This document shows positions 40,158 through 49,582 of a stretch of 64,000 bases of DNA, piece by piece (position 1 is the stretch's first letter; the number at the start of each line of letters is the position of its first letter). Source of the stretch: an uncultured Selenomonadales bacterium (GTDB lineage Bacteria > Bacillota > Negativicutes > Selenomonadales > Selenomonadaceae). The notes under the pieces were generated by a model, which was given only the letters and a program-made list of their open reading frames with translations, did no database searches and was not told the origin of the DNA. The position numbers and the translations under genes are program-made. Location: positions 1-64,000 of the forward strand of contig CALEPR010000036.1 of assembly GCA_937910665.1 (NCBI GenBank), in the 5' to 3' direction.

Positions 40158-42677
40158 ATGTCAAAAAATTTACGCGGTATCTCACGTTATTCAAAAGAAA
40201 AATATCTTGCAGCTTTTCTGCTCGGCTTCGGGTGTATGCTGCTGACGCTCATACCGTTCATGATCGGTGAAAAGGGCTATTTCATCTACTACGGCGATTA
40301 CAACGCTCAGCAGATACCCTTCTACAGCCTCGCGAACAACGCTGTCCGCAGCGGCCAGACAGGCTGGAGCTGGTTCACCGACCTCGGCTCTGATTTTATG
40401 ACTTCGTATTCTTTCTATCTCTACGGGAGCCCGTTTTTCCGCCTCTCGGCGCTGCTCCCGAGAGCGTGGGTCATATACTCCATGCCGGTTCTGCTGGCGA
40501 TGAAGCACGGAATGGCTTCGCTGACGGCTTATGCCTATATACGGCGGTTTGTCCGCAGTAAAAGCGCCTGTCTCGCCGGAGCTATGCTTTATGCATTTTC
40601 GGGATTCCAGGTATACAACATCTTCTTCAACCACTTTCAGGACGTAACGGCATTCTTCCCGCTCATGCTCATCGCAATGGAGGAGAATATCAACAACCGC
40701 CGCAGGGGCGTCTTTGCCCTGACCGTAGCCTTCATGGCTGCACTGAACTACTATTTCTTCGCAGGTCAGGCGGTATTCCTCGTTTTCTACTACCTGTTCC
40801 GAATGGGGTGCAAGGACTTTGATACATCTTGGGGAAAATTTTTCGCTCTCGCGTTCGAGGCGATAGCCGGAACTATGCTCGCAGGCTTTATCCTGCTCCC
40901 CTCCGCACTGGCTATACTGGGAAATTACCGCGTCAGCGAGCATCTTTACGGGCTCGACATGGTAATTTACTCCGACAAGACGATAATTCCGAGGGTCATT
41001 CAGTCGTTCTTTATGCCGCCCGATGCGCCCGCCTATCCGAATCTTTTCAAATCGGATTATGAAAAATGGGCTTCGATAGGCGGATATCTCCCCATATTCT
41101 CGATGACGGGAGCTGCGGCATTCATGAAGAGCCGCAAAAAGCACTGGGCTTCGCGGCTGACTCTTTTCTGCATCATATGTGCATTCGTCCCCATACTCAA
41201 CAGTATGTTTCAGGCGATGAACTCCTACTATTACGCGCGGTGGTTCTATATGCCGATACTGATAATGGCGATGATGACCGCTCACACTCTCGACGACGAG
41301 GAAGCGGATACGCGCTTCGGCGTGCTTTTCAGCGCTGCCATGCTCGGAGCACTCGCCGTTATTGCCGCTCTGCCCGTAAAATCGGCAGACACGGAGAAGC
41401 TGAGGTTCTTCTCGCTCCCGGACGACCCCGCCTACTTCTGGCTGTGTTTCGGCGTGGCTGCGGCAGGGCTCATCTGCGCTGCGGTCATATACTCGCGGAA
41501 AAAGCGCTCGCTGCCGTTCATGAGATTTTCGGTATTTGCAGTCTCGCTCGGCTCGGTCATATGCATCTTCACGACAACTCTTTACGGCGCAAACAGCCTC
41601 ACCACGGCAAAAAAATACATCTCATCGGCTATTGAGGGCAAGGCTTACGAGGAGGTATCCGAGGATAATTTCTTCCGCATAGATATCTCCGAAGACTGCG
41701 ATAATTACCCGATGATATGGGAACTTCCCTCCATGCGCGCATTCCAGAGCGTAGTCACCACCTCTGTCATGGACTTCTACGATTCGGTCGGAGTAACGCG
41801 CGATGTTGCTTCAAGAGCAGACCTTTCGCACTATACCCTGCGCGGACTTTTTTCCGTGAAGTACTACTACAAGAGGATAGCCGAGGGCTGCCGGTACGAG
41901 GAGCTTCTCTCCGCTTCGCAGGACAGCTCCGGCTCGCCGTCCTCCTCCGGAACATCGGACGAAACCGATACCTCAGAAGCTATTATCCCGGAGGATCTGC
42001 CCGGCTTCGAGTACGCAGGCGCAAATGAGTATTTCGAGATATACGAGAATACGCTCTATATCCCCGAGGGCTTTGCGTATGACACCTATATCACGCAGGA
42101 GGAAGCCGATAAAAAAACCGCCTCCACCCGCGAAAAACTTATGATGAAGTCGCTTGTGCTGACCGAAAAACAGGCGAAAAAGTACTCCGACATACTCACC
42201 GCCTACGATCCGACGGACTATTCGGGGCTCACCAAAAACAGCTATATCGCCTACTGCCGCGAAAAGCAGCAGAAATGCTCCTCATCGTTCACCTACGATT
42301 CACACGGCTTCAAGTCGGTAATAGCCCTCGATAAGCCTCAGCTCGTGTTTTTCAGCGTTCCCTACAGCGACGGCTGGAGCGCCGAGGTCAACGGCAAAAA
42401 GGCAGACGTCGAGCTCGTTTCATACGGCTTCATGGCGGTAAGAGCCGAGCCGGGCGAAAACGATATCGTTTTCCGCTATGAGACACCCGGGCTCGCGGCA
42501 GGCAAAAAAATAAGCCTCGCGGGAGCGGCGCTGCTCATCATCTATGTCGGGATATCGCTTATGCTCCGCAAAAAAATCAGCATCAGCCATGCTCCTCATA
42601 CTCATTACTACGATTATGTTTCTTCACATAAATCAGCGGCTTCGCAGGAATATTGCAGAAGCTTCCGCAAAAAATAA
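40158..42677 (+). CDS. YfhO family polytopic membrane protein (839 aa)
   Basis: Large membrane protein with about twelve to fourteen helices and a long C-terminal outside domain. The first loop GDYNAQQIPFYSLANNAVRS and GWSWFTDLGSDFMTSYSFYL are characteristic of YfhO, a GT-C fold relative implicated in lipoteichoic acid or surface glycan glycosylation in Firmicutes. A Ser/Asp-rich stretch (SQDSSGSPSSSGTSDETD, about residue 595) interrupts the outer domain. One helix lies near the C-terminus with a basic end. ATG 40158 has GGCGGAGG upstream. NUDIX gene follows after 11 bases. Confidence 0.88.
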   Translation: MSKNLRGISRYSKEKYLAAFLLGFGCMLLTLIPFMIGEKGYFIYYGDYNAQQIPFYSLANNAVRSGQTGWSWFTDLGSDFMTSYSFYLYGSPFFRLSALLPRAWVIYSMPVLLAMKHGMASLTAYAYIRRFVRSKSACLAGAMLYAFSGFQVYNIFFNHFQDVTAFFPLMLIAMEENINNRRRGVFALTVAFMAALNYYFFAGQAVFLVFYYLFRMGCKDFDTSWGKFFALAFEAIAGTMLAGFILLPSALAILGNYRVSEHLYGLDMVIYSDKTIIPRVIQSFFMPPDAPAYPNLFKSDYEKWASIGGYLPIFSMTGAAAFMKSRKKHWASRLTLFCIICAFVPILNSMFQAMNSYYYARWFYMPILIMAMMTAHTLDDEEADTRFGVLFSAAMLGALAVIAALPVKSADTEKLRFFSLPDDPAYFWLCFGVAAAGLICAAVIYSRKKRSLPFMRFSVFAVSLGSVICIFTTTLYGANSLTTAKKYISSAIEGKAYEEVSEDNFFRIDISEDCDNYPMIWELPSMRAFQSVVTTSVMDFYDSVGVTRDVASRADLSHYTLRGLFSVKYYYKRIAEGCRYEELLSASQDSSGSPSSSGTSDETDTSEAIIPEDLPGFEYAGANEYFEIYENTLYIPEGFAYDTYITQEEADKKTASTREKLMMKSLVLTEKQAKKYSDILTAYDPTDYSGLTKNSYIAYCREKQQKCSSSFTYDSHGFKSVIALDKPQLVFFSVPYSDGWSAEVNGKKADVELVSYGFMAVRAEPGENDIVFRYETPGLAAGKKISLAGAALLIIYVGISLMLRKKISISHAPHTHYYDYVSSHKSAASQEYCRSFRKK

Positions 42678-42688
42678 CGGAGGTAAAT

Positions 42689-43225
42689 ATGCATTTACAG
42701 GAAAAAACACTGAAAAGCGACATAATATATGAGGGACCTATCTTCACGATAACCCACGATGTCGCAGAGCTTGAAAACGGCAAAACAGCCGTCAGAGACG
42801 TTCTTCACCACCACGGAGGCGTCTGCGTTATCCCGATCACAGACGACAACGAGATATATCTCGTTCGTCAGTTCCGCTATCCGTTCGCGGCAGTCACGGC
42901 AGAGGTCCCTGCCGGAAAGCTCGAAAAGGGCGAGGACCATGCCGAGTGCGGCAGGCGCGAGCTGCTTGAGGAAACAGGCTGCAAATGCACCGAGTACATC
43001 TACCTCGGCGAAATGCTCCCCACGCCTGCTTACAACACCGAGGTAACGTATATGTATCTCGCGCGCGGACTCAGCTTCGACAAGCAGTCGCTCGATGAGG
43101 ACGAATTCCTCGACGTCGAGAAGATACCGCTCGCCGAGGCAGTTCAGCTCGTCATGGACGGAAAAATACGCGACGGCAAGACTCAGCTCGCCATTCTGAA
43201 GGCGGCAAGGATACTCGGGCTGTGA
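42689..43225 (+). CDS. NUDIX hydrolase, ADP-ribose pyrophosphatase type (178 aa)
   Basis: NUDIX box GKLEKGEDHAECGRRELLEETG with the metal-binding RELLEETG. The opening IIYEGPIFTITHDVAELENGK and LVRQFRYPF, and the later GEMLPTPAYNTEV, are typical of ADP-ribose/nucleoside-diphosphate-sugar hydrolases. It probably cleans up ADP-ribose. ATG 42689 has CGGAGG just upstream; co-transcribed with the YfhO-type gene (11 bases). Confidence 0.92.
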   Translation: MHLQEKTLKSDIIYEGPIFTITHDVAELENGKTAVRDVLHHHGGVCVIPITDDNEIYLVRQFRYPFAAVTAEVPAGKLEKGEDHAECGRRELLEETGCKCTEYIYLGEMLPTPAYNTEVTYMYLARGLSFDKQSLDEDEFLDVEKIPLAEAVQLVMDGKIRDGKTQLAILKAARILGL

Positions 43226-43254
43226 AAAACAAAAGCCTGCCGTTTAAGGCAGGC
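43224..43254 (-). terminator. Terminator of spoVG
   Basis: GCCTGCC (43235-43241) and GGCAGGC (43248-43254) form a perfect stem. On the minus strand it is followed by TTTTGTTTTT and lies just after the spoVG stop. Confidence 0.8.
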
Positions 43255-43267
43255 GAATGTATCCTTC

Positions 43268-43597
43268 TCACCCCCCGGGCTGTGGATCCGGGGCAGGGGT
43301 TTCAGCGGCAGCGGCTTCGGCAGCCTCCTCAGCCTCAGCAAGAGCAAGATGGCGTGAATATGCATCGAGGATAGTTTCCTCCATGAGCCTTCTCACTTCC
43401 GCTGAGATCGGGTGAACGATATCGCGGAAGATACCGTTTTCGTCCCTTCTGCTCGGCATTGCGACAAACAGTCTTTCATCGCCCTGAACTACCTTGATAT
43501 CGTGTATGGCAAGCATATCGTCGATAGTTATTGAGATCACCGCTCTCAACCTGCCCTCCGATATTATTTTTCTGATCTTGACATCTGTGATCTGCAT
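43268..43597 (-). CDS. spoVG: SpoVG family nucleic-acid-binding regulator (109 aa)
   Basis: Small regulator of septation, sporulation and virulence genes in Firmicutes. The 1-85 core is highly typical: MQITDVKIRKI, AVISITIDDMLAIHDIKVVQ, MPSRRDENGIFRDIVHPI, then a helical tail ending Ala/Glu-rich and Pro-rich (ETPAPDPQPGG). ATG 43597 with AAGGAGG. Transcribed alone, between a promoter at 43,711-43,739 and the terminator at 43,224. Confidence 0.95.
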   Translation of the reverse strand: MQITDVKIRKIISEGRLRAVISITIDDMLAIHDIKVVQGDERLFVAMPSRRDENGIFRDIVHPISAEVRRLMEETILDAYSRHLALAEAEEAAEAAAAETPAPDPQPGG

Positions 43598-43710
43598 AAT
43601 ATTGACCTCCTTGAACGTTAAATAATATTTTGATCAAATTTGTGCTTACATGGATATTTTTACCTGAAAGCGCAAAAGATATTCATAAATCCCCGCGCTT
43701 CTCAGAAAAT

Positions 43711-43739
43711 ATTATAACATATTAATTTGGAAAAATCAA
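43711..43739 (-). promoter_or_regulatory. Sigma-A promoter of spoVG
   Basis: On the minus strand TTGATT (43739-43734), 17-base spacer, TATAAT (43716-43711). The whole promoter lies in a 36-base word repeated at 43,870-43,905, where the -10 reads TATAAG. Confidence 0.65.
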
Positions 43740-43905
43740 CGGGCGCGGCGTGATATTTGCAGTTTTTTTCAACTTCGGCGCGAAGAAGGCGGCGCGGGCT
43801 CCTAACAGGAGCCGTGACCCTCTGTCAGCTGCGCTGACATCTCCCTACACAGTAGGGAGTCACCGCGCTTATAACATATTAATTTGGAAAAATCAACGGG
43901 CGCGG
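43713..43905. repeat. 36-base direct repeats flanking a three-hairpin element
   Basis: TATAACATATTAATTTGGAA (continuing AAAATCAACGGGCGCGG) occurs identically at 43,713-43,748 and 43,870-43,905. Between them lie three consecutive hairpins: GGCTCCTAACAGGAGCC (43,797-43,813), TGTCAG/CTGACA (43,823-43,839) and CTCCCTAC/GTAGGGAG (43,841-43,859). The element therefore carries two copies of the spoVG promoter. It resembles a REP/MITE-type unit; downstream, to 44,057, further repeat words follow (43,945-43,971; 44,013). Confidence 0.8.
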
Positions 43906-44057
43906 ACAATATTTTTCCATACAAAGCTTAATGACAGCCTCAACGAGCGAAAGCAGACTATCTGTTTTGCTGAGAGTAAACGAGCTTGCGAGTGACAACG
44001 TGGTATGCCAACGCGGGCTCCGCGTCGGGCTGATTCTAAACGAAAAGGTGATATAAC

Positions 44058-45485
44058 TTGGATAACAACATTTTAAACGGAAAAAAACATATTCACTTCA
44101 TAGGCATAGGCGGATCGGGTATGTATCCGCTCGCCCAGATACTCCATACGAGGGGATTTTATCTGACCGGCTCGGATAACAACGAGACCGAGACCCTCGA
44201 TGCGGTGCGCAAAATGGGTATCCCCGTGTTCATCGGTCAGCGCGCCGAAAATATCGAGGGTGCCGACCTTATAGTCCACACTGCCGCAATTATGGAGGAT
44301 AACCCCGAGCTTATGGCGGCAAGAGCAAGCGGAGTTCCCGTCCTTGAACGTGCGGATCTCCTCGGCATTATTACAAGCGGCTACGACAACGCCGTCTGCG
44401 TTTCGGGAACTCACGGCAAGACCACCGCTACCTCGATGATAACCCAGATACTCTATACCGCAGGCATCGACCTTTCCGCATATATCGGCGGAAAACTCCC
44501 CTGCATAGGCGGAAGCGGCATTGCAGGAAAAAGCGATATCCTCGTCTGCGAATCATGTGAATTCGAGGACCACTACCTTAAACTCTCACCCGATATATCC
44601 GTTATACTCAACATCGACGCCGATCACCTCGATTACTTCGGAACCCTCGATAATATCATCTCGTCGTTCAGAAAATTTGCACAGAACACCTCAAAGCTGC
44701 TCATTGTGAACGGCTCTGATGAAAATACCATGAAGGCTGTCAGCGGACTTGACAAGGAGATCATCACCTTCGGCGAAAACAGCTCCTGCGACTACTATCC
44801 CGAAAACGTCCGCCGCGCAAACGGTCTGCTCACCACCTTTGACGCGATGTACAGGGGCGAAAGGCTCGGCGAGATAACGCTCCATGTGGCAGGGCTTCAC
44901 AACGTCCTCAACTCACTCGCGGCTATCGCGGCGGCACGCTTCCTCGGCACGGATATGGAAAGCATTATCAAGGGTCTGGGAGAGTTCCGCGGAGCAAAAC
45001 GCCGCTTTGAAAAGCTCGGTTTTGAAAAGGGCGTTACCGTCGTTGACGATTATGCCCACCACCCGACAGAGCTCGAAGCTACGCTGAATGCCGCAATGGA
45101 GATGAACTTCAATAAGGTCTGGGCAATATTCCAGCCGTTCACCTTCTCAAGAACAAAGCTGCTGCTCGACGACTTTGCAAGAGTGCTCAGGATCCCGGAT
45201 CAGGCTGTCCTGACCGACATAATGGGCAGCCGTGAAAAAAATACCTACGGCATTTTCACGCGCCACCTCGCCGAGAAGATCCCCGGCTGTATCTGGTTTG
45301 CGCAGGACGAATCGGCAGAGTGGGATGACGAGCGCAAATATGCCAATTTCTCGCAGATATGCGACTATGTATGCGAGCACGTGAGAGAGGGAGATCTGGT
45401 CATAACGCTCGGCTGCGGAGATGCATACAAGATCGCAAAAATGATCCTTAAAAAACTTTCGGAAGAGGAGAATAAATATGCTTAA
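44058..45485 (+). CDS. murC: UDP-N-acetylmuramate--L-alanine ligase (475 aa)
   Basis: Adds L-Ala to UDP-MurNAc, the first step of the peptidoglycan stem peptide. HFIGIGGSGMYPLAQIL (UDP binding), VSGTHGKTTATSMI (P-loop), CESCEFEDHYLKLSP, NIDADHLDYF and VVDDYAHHPTELEATL are all present; full length. The start is TTG 44058 after AAAGGTGAT. Its end overlaps lexA by eight bases. Confidence 0.96.
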   Translation: MDNNILNGKKHIHFIGIGGSGMYPLAQILHTRGFYLTGSDNNETETLDAVRKMGIPVFIGQRAENIEGADLIVHTAAIMEDNPELMAARASGVPVLERADLLGIITSGYDNAVCVSGTHGKTTATSMITQILYTAGIDLSAYIGGKLPCIGGSGIAGKSDILVCESCEFEDHYLKLSPDISVILNIDADHLDYFGTLDNIISSFRKFAQNTSKLLIVNGSDENTMKAVSGLDKEIITFGENSSCDYYPENVRRANGLLTTFDAMYRGERLGEITLHVAGLHNVLNSLAAIAAARFLGTDMESIIKGLGEFRGAKRRFEKLGFEKGVTVVDDYAHHPTELEATLNAAMEMNFNKVWAIFQPFTFSRTKLLLDDFARVLRIPDQAVLTDIMGSREKNTYGIFTRHLAEKIPGCIWFAQDESAEWDDERKYANFSQICDYVCEHVREGDLVITLGCGDAYKIAKMILKKLSEEENKYA

Positions 45486-46059
45486 TGATAAGGAAATAGC
45501 TGTATTCAATTACATCAAATCAAGGATAAGCGAAGGAATATCGCCTTCTGTCAGAGAGATAATGGACGCAATGGACTTCAAGTCCACCTCGACGGCTCAC
45601 AGGTATATCGGACGCCTCGTGGAGGAAGGGCTCCTCGAGAAAACAGGCAACCTCAAGCGCACGCTCAGGCTCCCGAACAGCTCTGCCGTCTCTGTTCCCA
45701 TTATCGGAACGGTAACGGCAGGTCAGCCGATAACCGCTTACGAGGACATCACCGGATATATCGGCTTTGAAGCCCCGGGATCAGATCCCGAAAAGCTCTT
45801 TGCACTGAAAATACGCGGAGAGAGCATGATAAACGCAGGTATCCTCGACGGTGATATAGTCATAGTCGAAAGCACGTCATACGCAGAAAACAACGACATC
45901 GTTGTTGCCTTTATCGACGGCGAGGACGCTACCGTGAAGCGCTTCTTCAAGGAGAAGGGGCACTATCGCCTCCAGCCCGAGAATGACTTGATGGAGCCTA
46001 TTATCCTCGACGAGGTAGAGATACTCGGAAAGGTCATAGGACTGAAGCGCTATTATTAA
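45478..46059 (+). CDS. lexA: LexA repressor (193 aa)
   Basis: SOS repressor that cuts itself when RecA is activated. N-terminal winged helix (SPSVREIMDAMDFKSTST), cleavage site VTAGQP (Ala81-Gly82), catalytic Ser116 in RGESMINAG and Lys154 in ATVKRFF. Its ATG lies inside the last codons of murC, so the two are co-transcribed; I do not see a clear LexA operator upstream of murC. Confidence 0.96.
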   Translation: MLNDKEIAVFNYIKSRISEGISPSVREIMDAMDFKSTSTAHRYIGRLVEEGLLEKTGNLKRTLRLPNSSAVSVPIIGTVTAGQPITAYEDITGYIGFEAPGSDPEKLFALKIRGESMINAGILDGDIVIVESTSYAENNDIVVAFIDGEDATVKRFFKEKGHYRLQPENDLMEPIILDEVEILGKVIGLKRYY

Positions 46060-46127
46060 ATCGGCAGCTTTCGGGCATGATATCCGAACTGCAAAGCGAT
46101 CCTGACCTGAAGCCTGAAATATTTTTC

Positions 46128-46156
46128 TTGCTTTATCCGGAATAATATAGTATAAT
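46128..46156 (+). promoter_or_regulatory. Sigma-A promoter of the zapA operon
   Basis: TTGCTT (46128-46133), 17-base spacer, TATAAT (46151-46156), 42 bases before the zapA ATG. Confidence 0.7.
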
Positions 46157-46197
46157 GTAAGGTGGCATATATTTTGCCGCAGAAAGGAAGATGCAAA

Positions 46198-46560
46198 ATG
46201 CTTAACGATGTAAAAGTAATCATCTGCGGAAAGGAATACAGGATCAAGACCGCAGAGTCACCGAATTACGTATTTTCGCTTGCAAGAGCTCTTGAGGCAA
46301 AGATAAATGAAATAACCACTACAAGCGGTCTGTCGCCGTATACAGCATCTATAATGGTCGCCCTGAGTCTCCTCGACGACCTCAACAAGGCGAATCAGCG
46401 CCTCGACAATATCCGCGACCAGACAAAGGAATATGTCGATGAGGCAGGCAGGACACGCATCGAGCGCGATGCCGCACAGAAGGAAATAGAGGTCCTCAAG
46501 TCCAAGATAACTCAGCTTGAAAATATGGTCAAGCTCAAACAGCTCAAGGACAGCATCTGA
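46198..46560 (+). CDS. zapA: Cell division protein ZapA (120 aa)
   Basis: FtsZ-ring stabiliser. The N-terminal globular part (DVKVIICGKEYRIKTAESPN, VFSLARALEAKINEI) and a long coiled coil (ERDAAQKEIEVLKSKITQLE) match ZapA. ATG 46198 has AAAGGAAG; an upstream in-frame ATG is less likely as it lies next to the -10 box. The TGA overlaps the ATG of the U32 gene by one base (TGATG). Confidence 0.9.
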   Translation: MLNDVKVIICGKEYRIKTAESPNYVFSLARALEAKINEITTTSGLSPYTASIMVALSLLDDLNKANQRLDNIRDQTKEYVDEAGRTRIERDAAQKEIEVLKSKITQLENMVKLKQLKDSI

Positions 46561-48602
46561 TGAAAATACCGGAAATTCTTGCCCCTGCCGGCAGTATGGA
46601 AACTCTCTGTGCCGCCCTGAAAAGCGGCGCTGACGCAGTCTATATCGGAGGCAAAAGGTTTTCCGCAAGAAACGGTGCAGTAAATTTCTCGGACGATGAG
46701 CTCGCCGAAGCCGCAGGGCTCTGCCACAAATACGGCGCAAAGCTTTACATCGCCGTGAATACGATAATATCCGACGGCGAGGCGGCTGACTTCTGCGAAT
46801 ACATAAAGTATACAGCCTCGATAGGCGCAGATGCATATATCGTTCAGGACTGGGGCTGCGCAATGCTGATAAAAGCCTGCGTGCCGGACGCCGTCCTCCA
46901 CGCCTCGACCCAGATGTCGGTGCATACCGCGTGCGGAGCGAAGCTTCTGAATGAGCTCGGCTTCGCAAGAATCGTCCCCGCCCGCGAGCTTGATAGGGAT
47001 ACGATCGCGCGTATCTGTGAGGTGAGTATCGAGACCGAGATATTCGTCCACGGAGCGCTGTGTATGTCGGTTTCGGGACAGTGCTATATGTCCGCCATGA
47101 TGGGCTCGCGCTCGGCAAACAGAGGCTGCTGCGGACAGGCTTGCCGCCTGCCGTTTTCCGCCAATGGGAGAAAAGGCTCAGCCGCGCTTTCCCTGAAAGA
47201 CCTCTCGCTCCTGCCAAGGGCGCGCGAGCTTGCGGAAACAGGAGTAGATTCGCTGAAAATCGAGGGCCGAATGAAGCGTCCCGAGTACGTCGCCTCTGCC
47301 GTCAGCGAGCTCAGAAAGGCTCTTGACGGGCAGTCGCCCGATATGGATACCCTGCGCGGAGTTTTCTCGCGCGGAGGCTTCACTGACGGCTATTTTACGG
47401 CAGACCGCCGCGATATGTTCGGCGTTCGTGAGCGGGACGATGTAGTCGCCGCGCGCGATATCCTCCCGAGGATACACGAGCTTTACCGCTTCGAGCGCAA
47501 GGTCGCTCCCGTGGACTTCCACGCTGTCATAGCTGCGGACAAGCCGGTCGTCATAACGGCAGGCTGCGGCGGTCTTTCGGCAAAAGCGGAGGGAGCTCCC
47601 CCCGAAGCAGCTATCAACCGCCCGACGGACGAGGCTGCGCTCATAAAACAGCTTTCAAAGCTCGGCGATACGATATTCACGCTCGGCTCGGTCACCTCCG
47701 ACATCGGAAAAGGACTCGCCGTCCCCGCCGGAGAGCTCAACCGCCTCCGCCGCGAGGTCACGGAAAAGCTCACCGAGCTGATAATACATAAAAACACCCC
47801 CGCTTACGGCATTACGGGATATGTTCCTAAGCTGCCCGAAAAGGCTGTATATCGCGGAAAGCCTCATCCGGCGGCGAGGTCGTTCTGCCGCAGCGCAGCT
47901 CAGGCTCTCGCAGCGGCGGAGCTGTCGGAATATGTCATAGTCCCCTGCGATATCATCACGCAGGAGCTGATAGAACAATGCGGCGCGGAAAAGCTCATTA
48001 TCTCGCCGCCGAGATTTATTTCCGACGAGGAAAAGCTGATCCCGCGGCTCGCTCAGCTGAAAAAGCTCGGTCTGACGAGGCTTTTATGCCACACACCCGA
48101 CTGCATAGCGATCGGCAGGCGCCTCGGCTTCAGGCTGCACGGCAGCTTCACGCTCAACATTTTCAACTCCTACAGTGCGGCTTACATGAAGCGGCTCGGG
48201 CTTGAGGATATCATCGTCTCGTTCGAGGCAAAGCTTTCGCAGATAAGCGCTATGCGGACAGAGCTTCCGCTCGGAGCGGTCGTTTACGGACAGCTCCCGC
48301 TCATGCTCACGCGGAACTGTCCCATCAGGAACGAGGTCGGCTGCAAGCGCTGCACGGGTCATCTGACCGACCGCACCGGAAGAAGCTTCCCCGTCGCCTG
48401 TTCAAAGGAATACGCCGAGGTGCTCAACCCCGATACGCTGTTTATTTCCGAAAGCGAGATGAACGGCATTGATTTTGCGGCGTTTATTTTCGCCGGCGAA
48501 TCCCCCCGGCAGGTAAGAGCTGCTCTCGGCGGAGCCAGACCCGAAGGCGCTGTAACGCGCGGACTTTATTACAGAGGTATTTTGAATGAAACTGATATTT
48601 AA
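46560..48602 (+). CDS. U32 family peptidase / prephenate-independent tRNA or rRNA hydroxylation factor (680 aa)
   Basis: Collagenase-like U32 family: EILAPAGSMETLCAALKSGA opening, AVYIGGKRFSARNGAVNF, HASTQMSVHT, HGALCMSVSGQCYMSAMMG and NRGCCGQACRLPF with the conserved Cys set, then a long C-terminal region of the DUF3656 type. Relatives include RlhA and UbiU, which are iron-sulfur hydroxylation factors, so a role in RNA modification is as likely as proteolysis. Co-transcribed with zapA and dut. Confidence 0.85.
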   Translation: MKIPEILAPAGSMETLCAALKSGADAVYIGGKRFSARNGAVNFSDDELAEAAGLCHKYGAKLYIAVNTIISDGEAADFCEYIKYTASIGADAYIVQDWGCAMLIKACVPDAVLHASTQMSVHTACGAKLLNELGFARIVPARELDRDTIARICEVSIETEIFVHGALCMSVSGQCYMSAMMGSRSANRGCCGQACRLPFSANGRKGSAALSLKDLSLLPRARELAETGVDSLKIEGRMKRPEYVASAVSELRKALDGQSPDMDTLRGVFSRGGFTDGYFTADRRDMFGVRERDDVVAARDILPRIHELYRFERKVAPVDFHAVIAADKPVVITAGCGGLSAKAEGAPPEAAINRPTDEAALIKQLSKLGDTIFTLGSVTSDIGKGLAVPAGELNRLRREVTEKLTELIIHKNTPAYGITGYVPKLPEKAVYRGKPHPAARSFCRSAAQALAAAELSEYVIVPCDIITQELIEQCGAEKLIISPPRFISDEEKLIPRLAQLKKLGLTRLLCHTPDCIAIGRRLGFRLHGSFTLNIFNSYSAAYMKRLGLEDIIVSFEAKLSQISAMRTELPLGAVVYGQLPLMLTRNCPIRNEVGCKRCTGHLTDRTGRSFPVACSKEYAEVLNPDTLFISESEMNGIDFAAFIFAGESPRQVRAALGGARPEGAVTRGLYYRGILNETDI

Positions 48603-49023
48603 GAAGCTTGACCCGAGGGCAGTGATCCCGTCGCGGGCGACTGCGGGGAGCGCAGGAATGGACATCTGCGCCTGCCTCGATGAGCCTGTTGTGCTTGCTC
48701 CCGGAGAGATCAGAATGATCCCCACCGGGCTTACGGCAGAACCCGACTGTGCCGACATCGCACTGCTGATCTATCCGCGTTCGGGGCTTTCCTCGAAATA
48801 CGGCGTATCGCTTGCAAACTGCGTCGGCGTCGTTGACAGCGACTATCGCGGAGCATGGTTCGTTCCGCTAATAAACCACGGCAAACAGAGCTTCACCGTC
48901 GAACACGGTATGCGGATAGCACAGCTTATCCCGACGCGGATACTCATTCCCGAAATAGAGGTGCGCGACTCTCTCTCCGAGACCGGACGCGGCTCGGGAG
49001 GCTTCGGCTCTTCGGGAATATAA
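48586..49023 (+). CDS. dut: dUTP diphosphatase (145 aa)
   Basis: Hydrolyses dUTP to dUMP, keeping uracil out of DNA and feeding dTMP synthesis. The five trimeric dUTPase motifs are visible: AGSAGMDICA (1), YPRSGLSSKYGV (2), GVVDSDYRGAW (3), GMRIAQLIP (4) and RGSGGFGSSG (5). Starts within the last 17 bases of the U32 gene. Confidence 0.96.
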   Translation: MKLIFKKLDPRAVIPSRATAGSAGMDICACLDEPVVLAPGEIRMIPTGLTAEPDCADIALLIYPRSGLSSKYGVSLANCVGVVDSDYRGAWFVPLINHGKQSFTVEHGMRIAQLIPTRILIPEIEVRDSLSETGRGSGGFGSSGI

Positions 49024-49170
49024 TAAATGATTTGAATTGCCTCGCACATACGCAAACTAACATTTGCTCCGTGCAGATCGGCAAACAGCAAACTCCAAAA
49101 TTTTTTGCCGTTTGCCGTAACGTGTGCAGAACAAAATAACCGCCGCTCAAAGCGGCAGAAGGAGATAAAA

Positions 49171-49434
49171 ATGAAAAAAACACTCTACATGATACTGCTT
49201 CTGGCATTCGCCTGCGTTGTGGGAGGCTTCATAGGAAGTGCAGCTAAAGGTCCCGTGGCATGGCTCGGAAAATCTGCCGGCTTTTCATTCGAGCCCGGAA
49301 ATTTCCTGCAAACAGACGTGCTTTCGCTGACATTCGGCATTTCCTTCAACATCAACGTGGCACAGATAATCCTCGTGATCATCGCTGTTTTTGTATATTA
49401 TAAAACTGCACCGAAGCTGATCGCGGCAAAGTGA
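49171..49434 (+). CDS. DUF4321 family membrane protein (87 aa)
   Basis: Two hydrophobic segments ([20 protein letters not shown] and [15 protein letters not shown]) around a short outside loop; the layout and the final KLIAAK match small DUF4321 proteins of clostridia, often found near mreB. Function unknown. ATG 49171 has AAGGAGAT. The 147 bases before it hold GCCGC/GCGGC and other short inverted repeats. Confidence 0.75.
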   Translation: MKKTLYMILLLAFACVVGGFIGSAAKGPVAWLGKSAGFSFEPGNFLQTDVLSLTFGISFNINVAQIILVIIAVFVYYKTAPKLIAAK

Positions 49435-49522
49435 TTTTCGCCAGTTTTTTATCACATTTCAGCCGCACTCTTTCCGGAAACCAACAAATTTGCGGCATGG
49501 CAGAATTTCTCTTTCAAAATTC

Positions 49523-49551
49523 TTGTCTATGTCCGTCTTTGGTGATATAAT
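49523..49551 (+). promoter_or_regulatory. Sigma-A promoter of the mreBCD-pbp2 operon
   Basis: TTGTCT (49523-49528), 17-base spacer, TATAAT (49546-49551), 32 bases before mreB. Confidence 0.7.
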
Positions 49552-49582
49552 ATACATAATAGAAATATTAAGGAGCTGCATA

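Noticed and set aside
40191..41285. 364-codon minus-strand open frame opposite the YfhO-type gene
   Set aside because: Charged, low-similarity content typical of an antisense frame; the plus-strand gene has promoter, ribosome site and family motifs.
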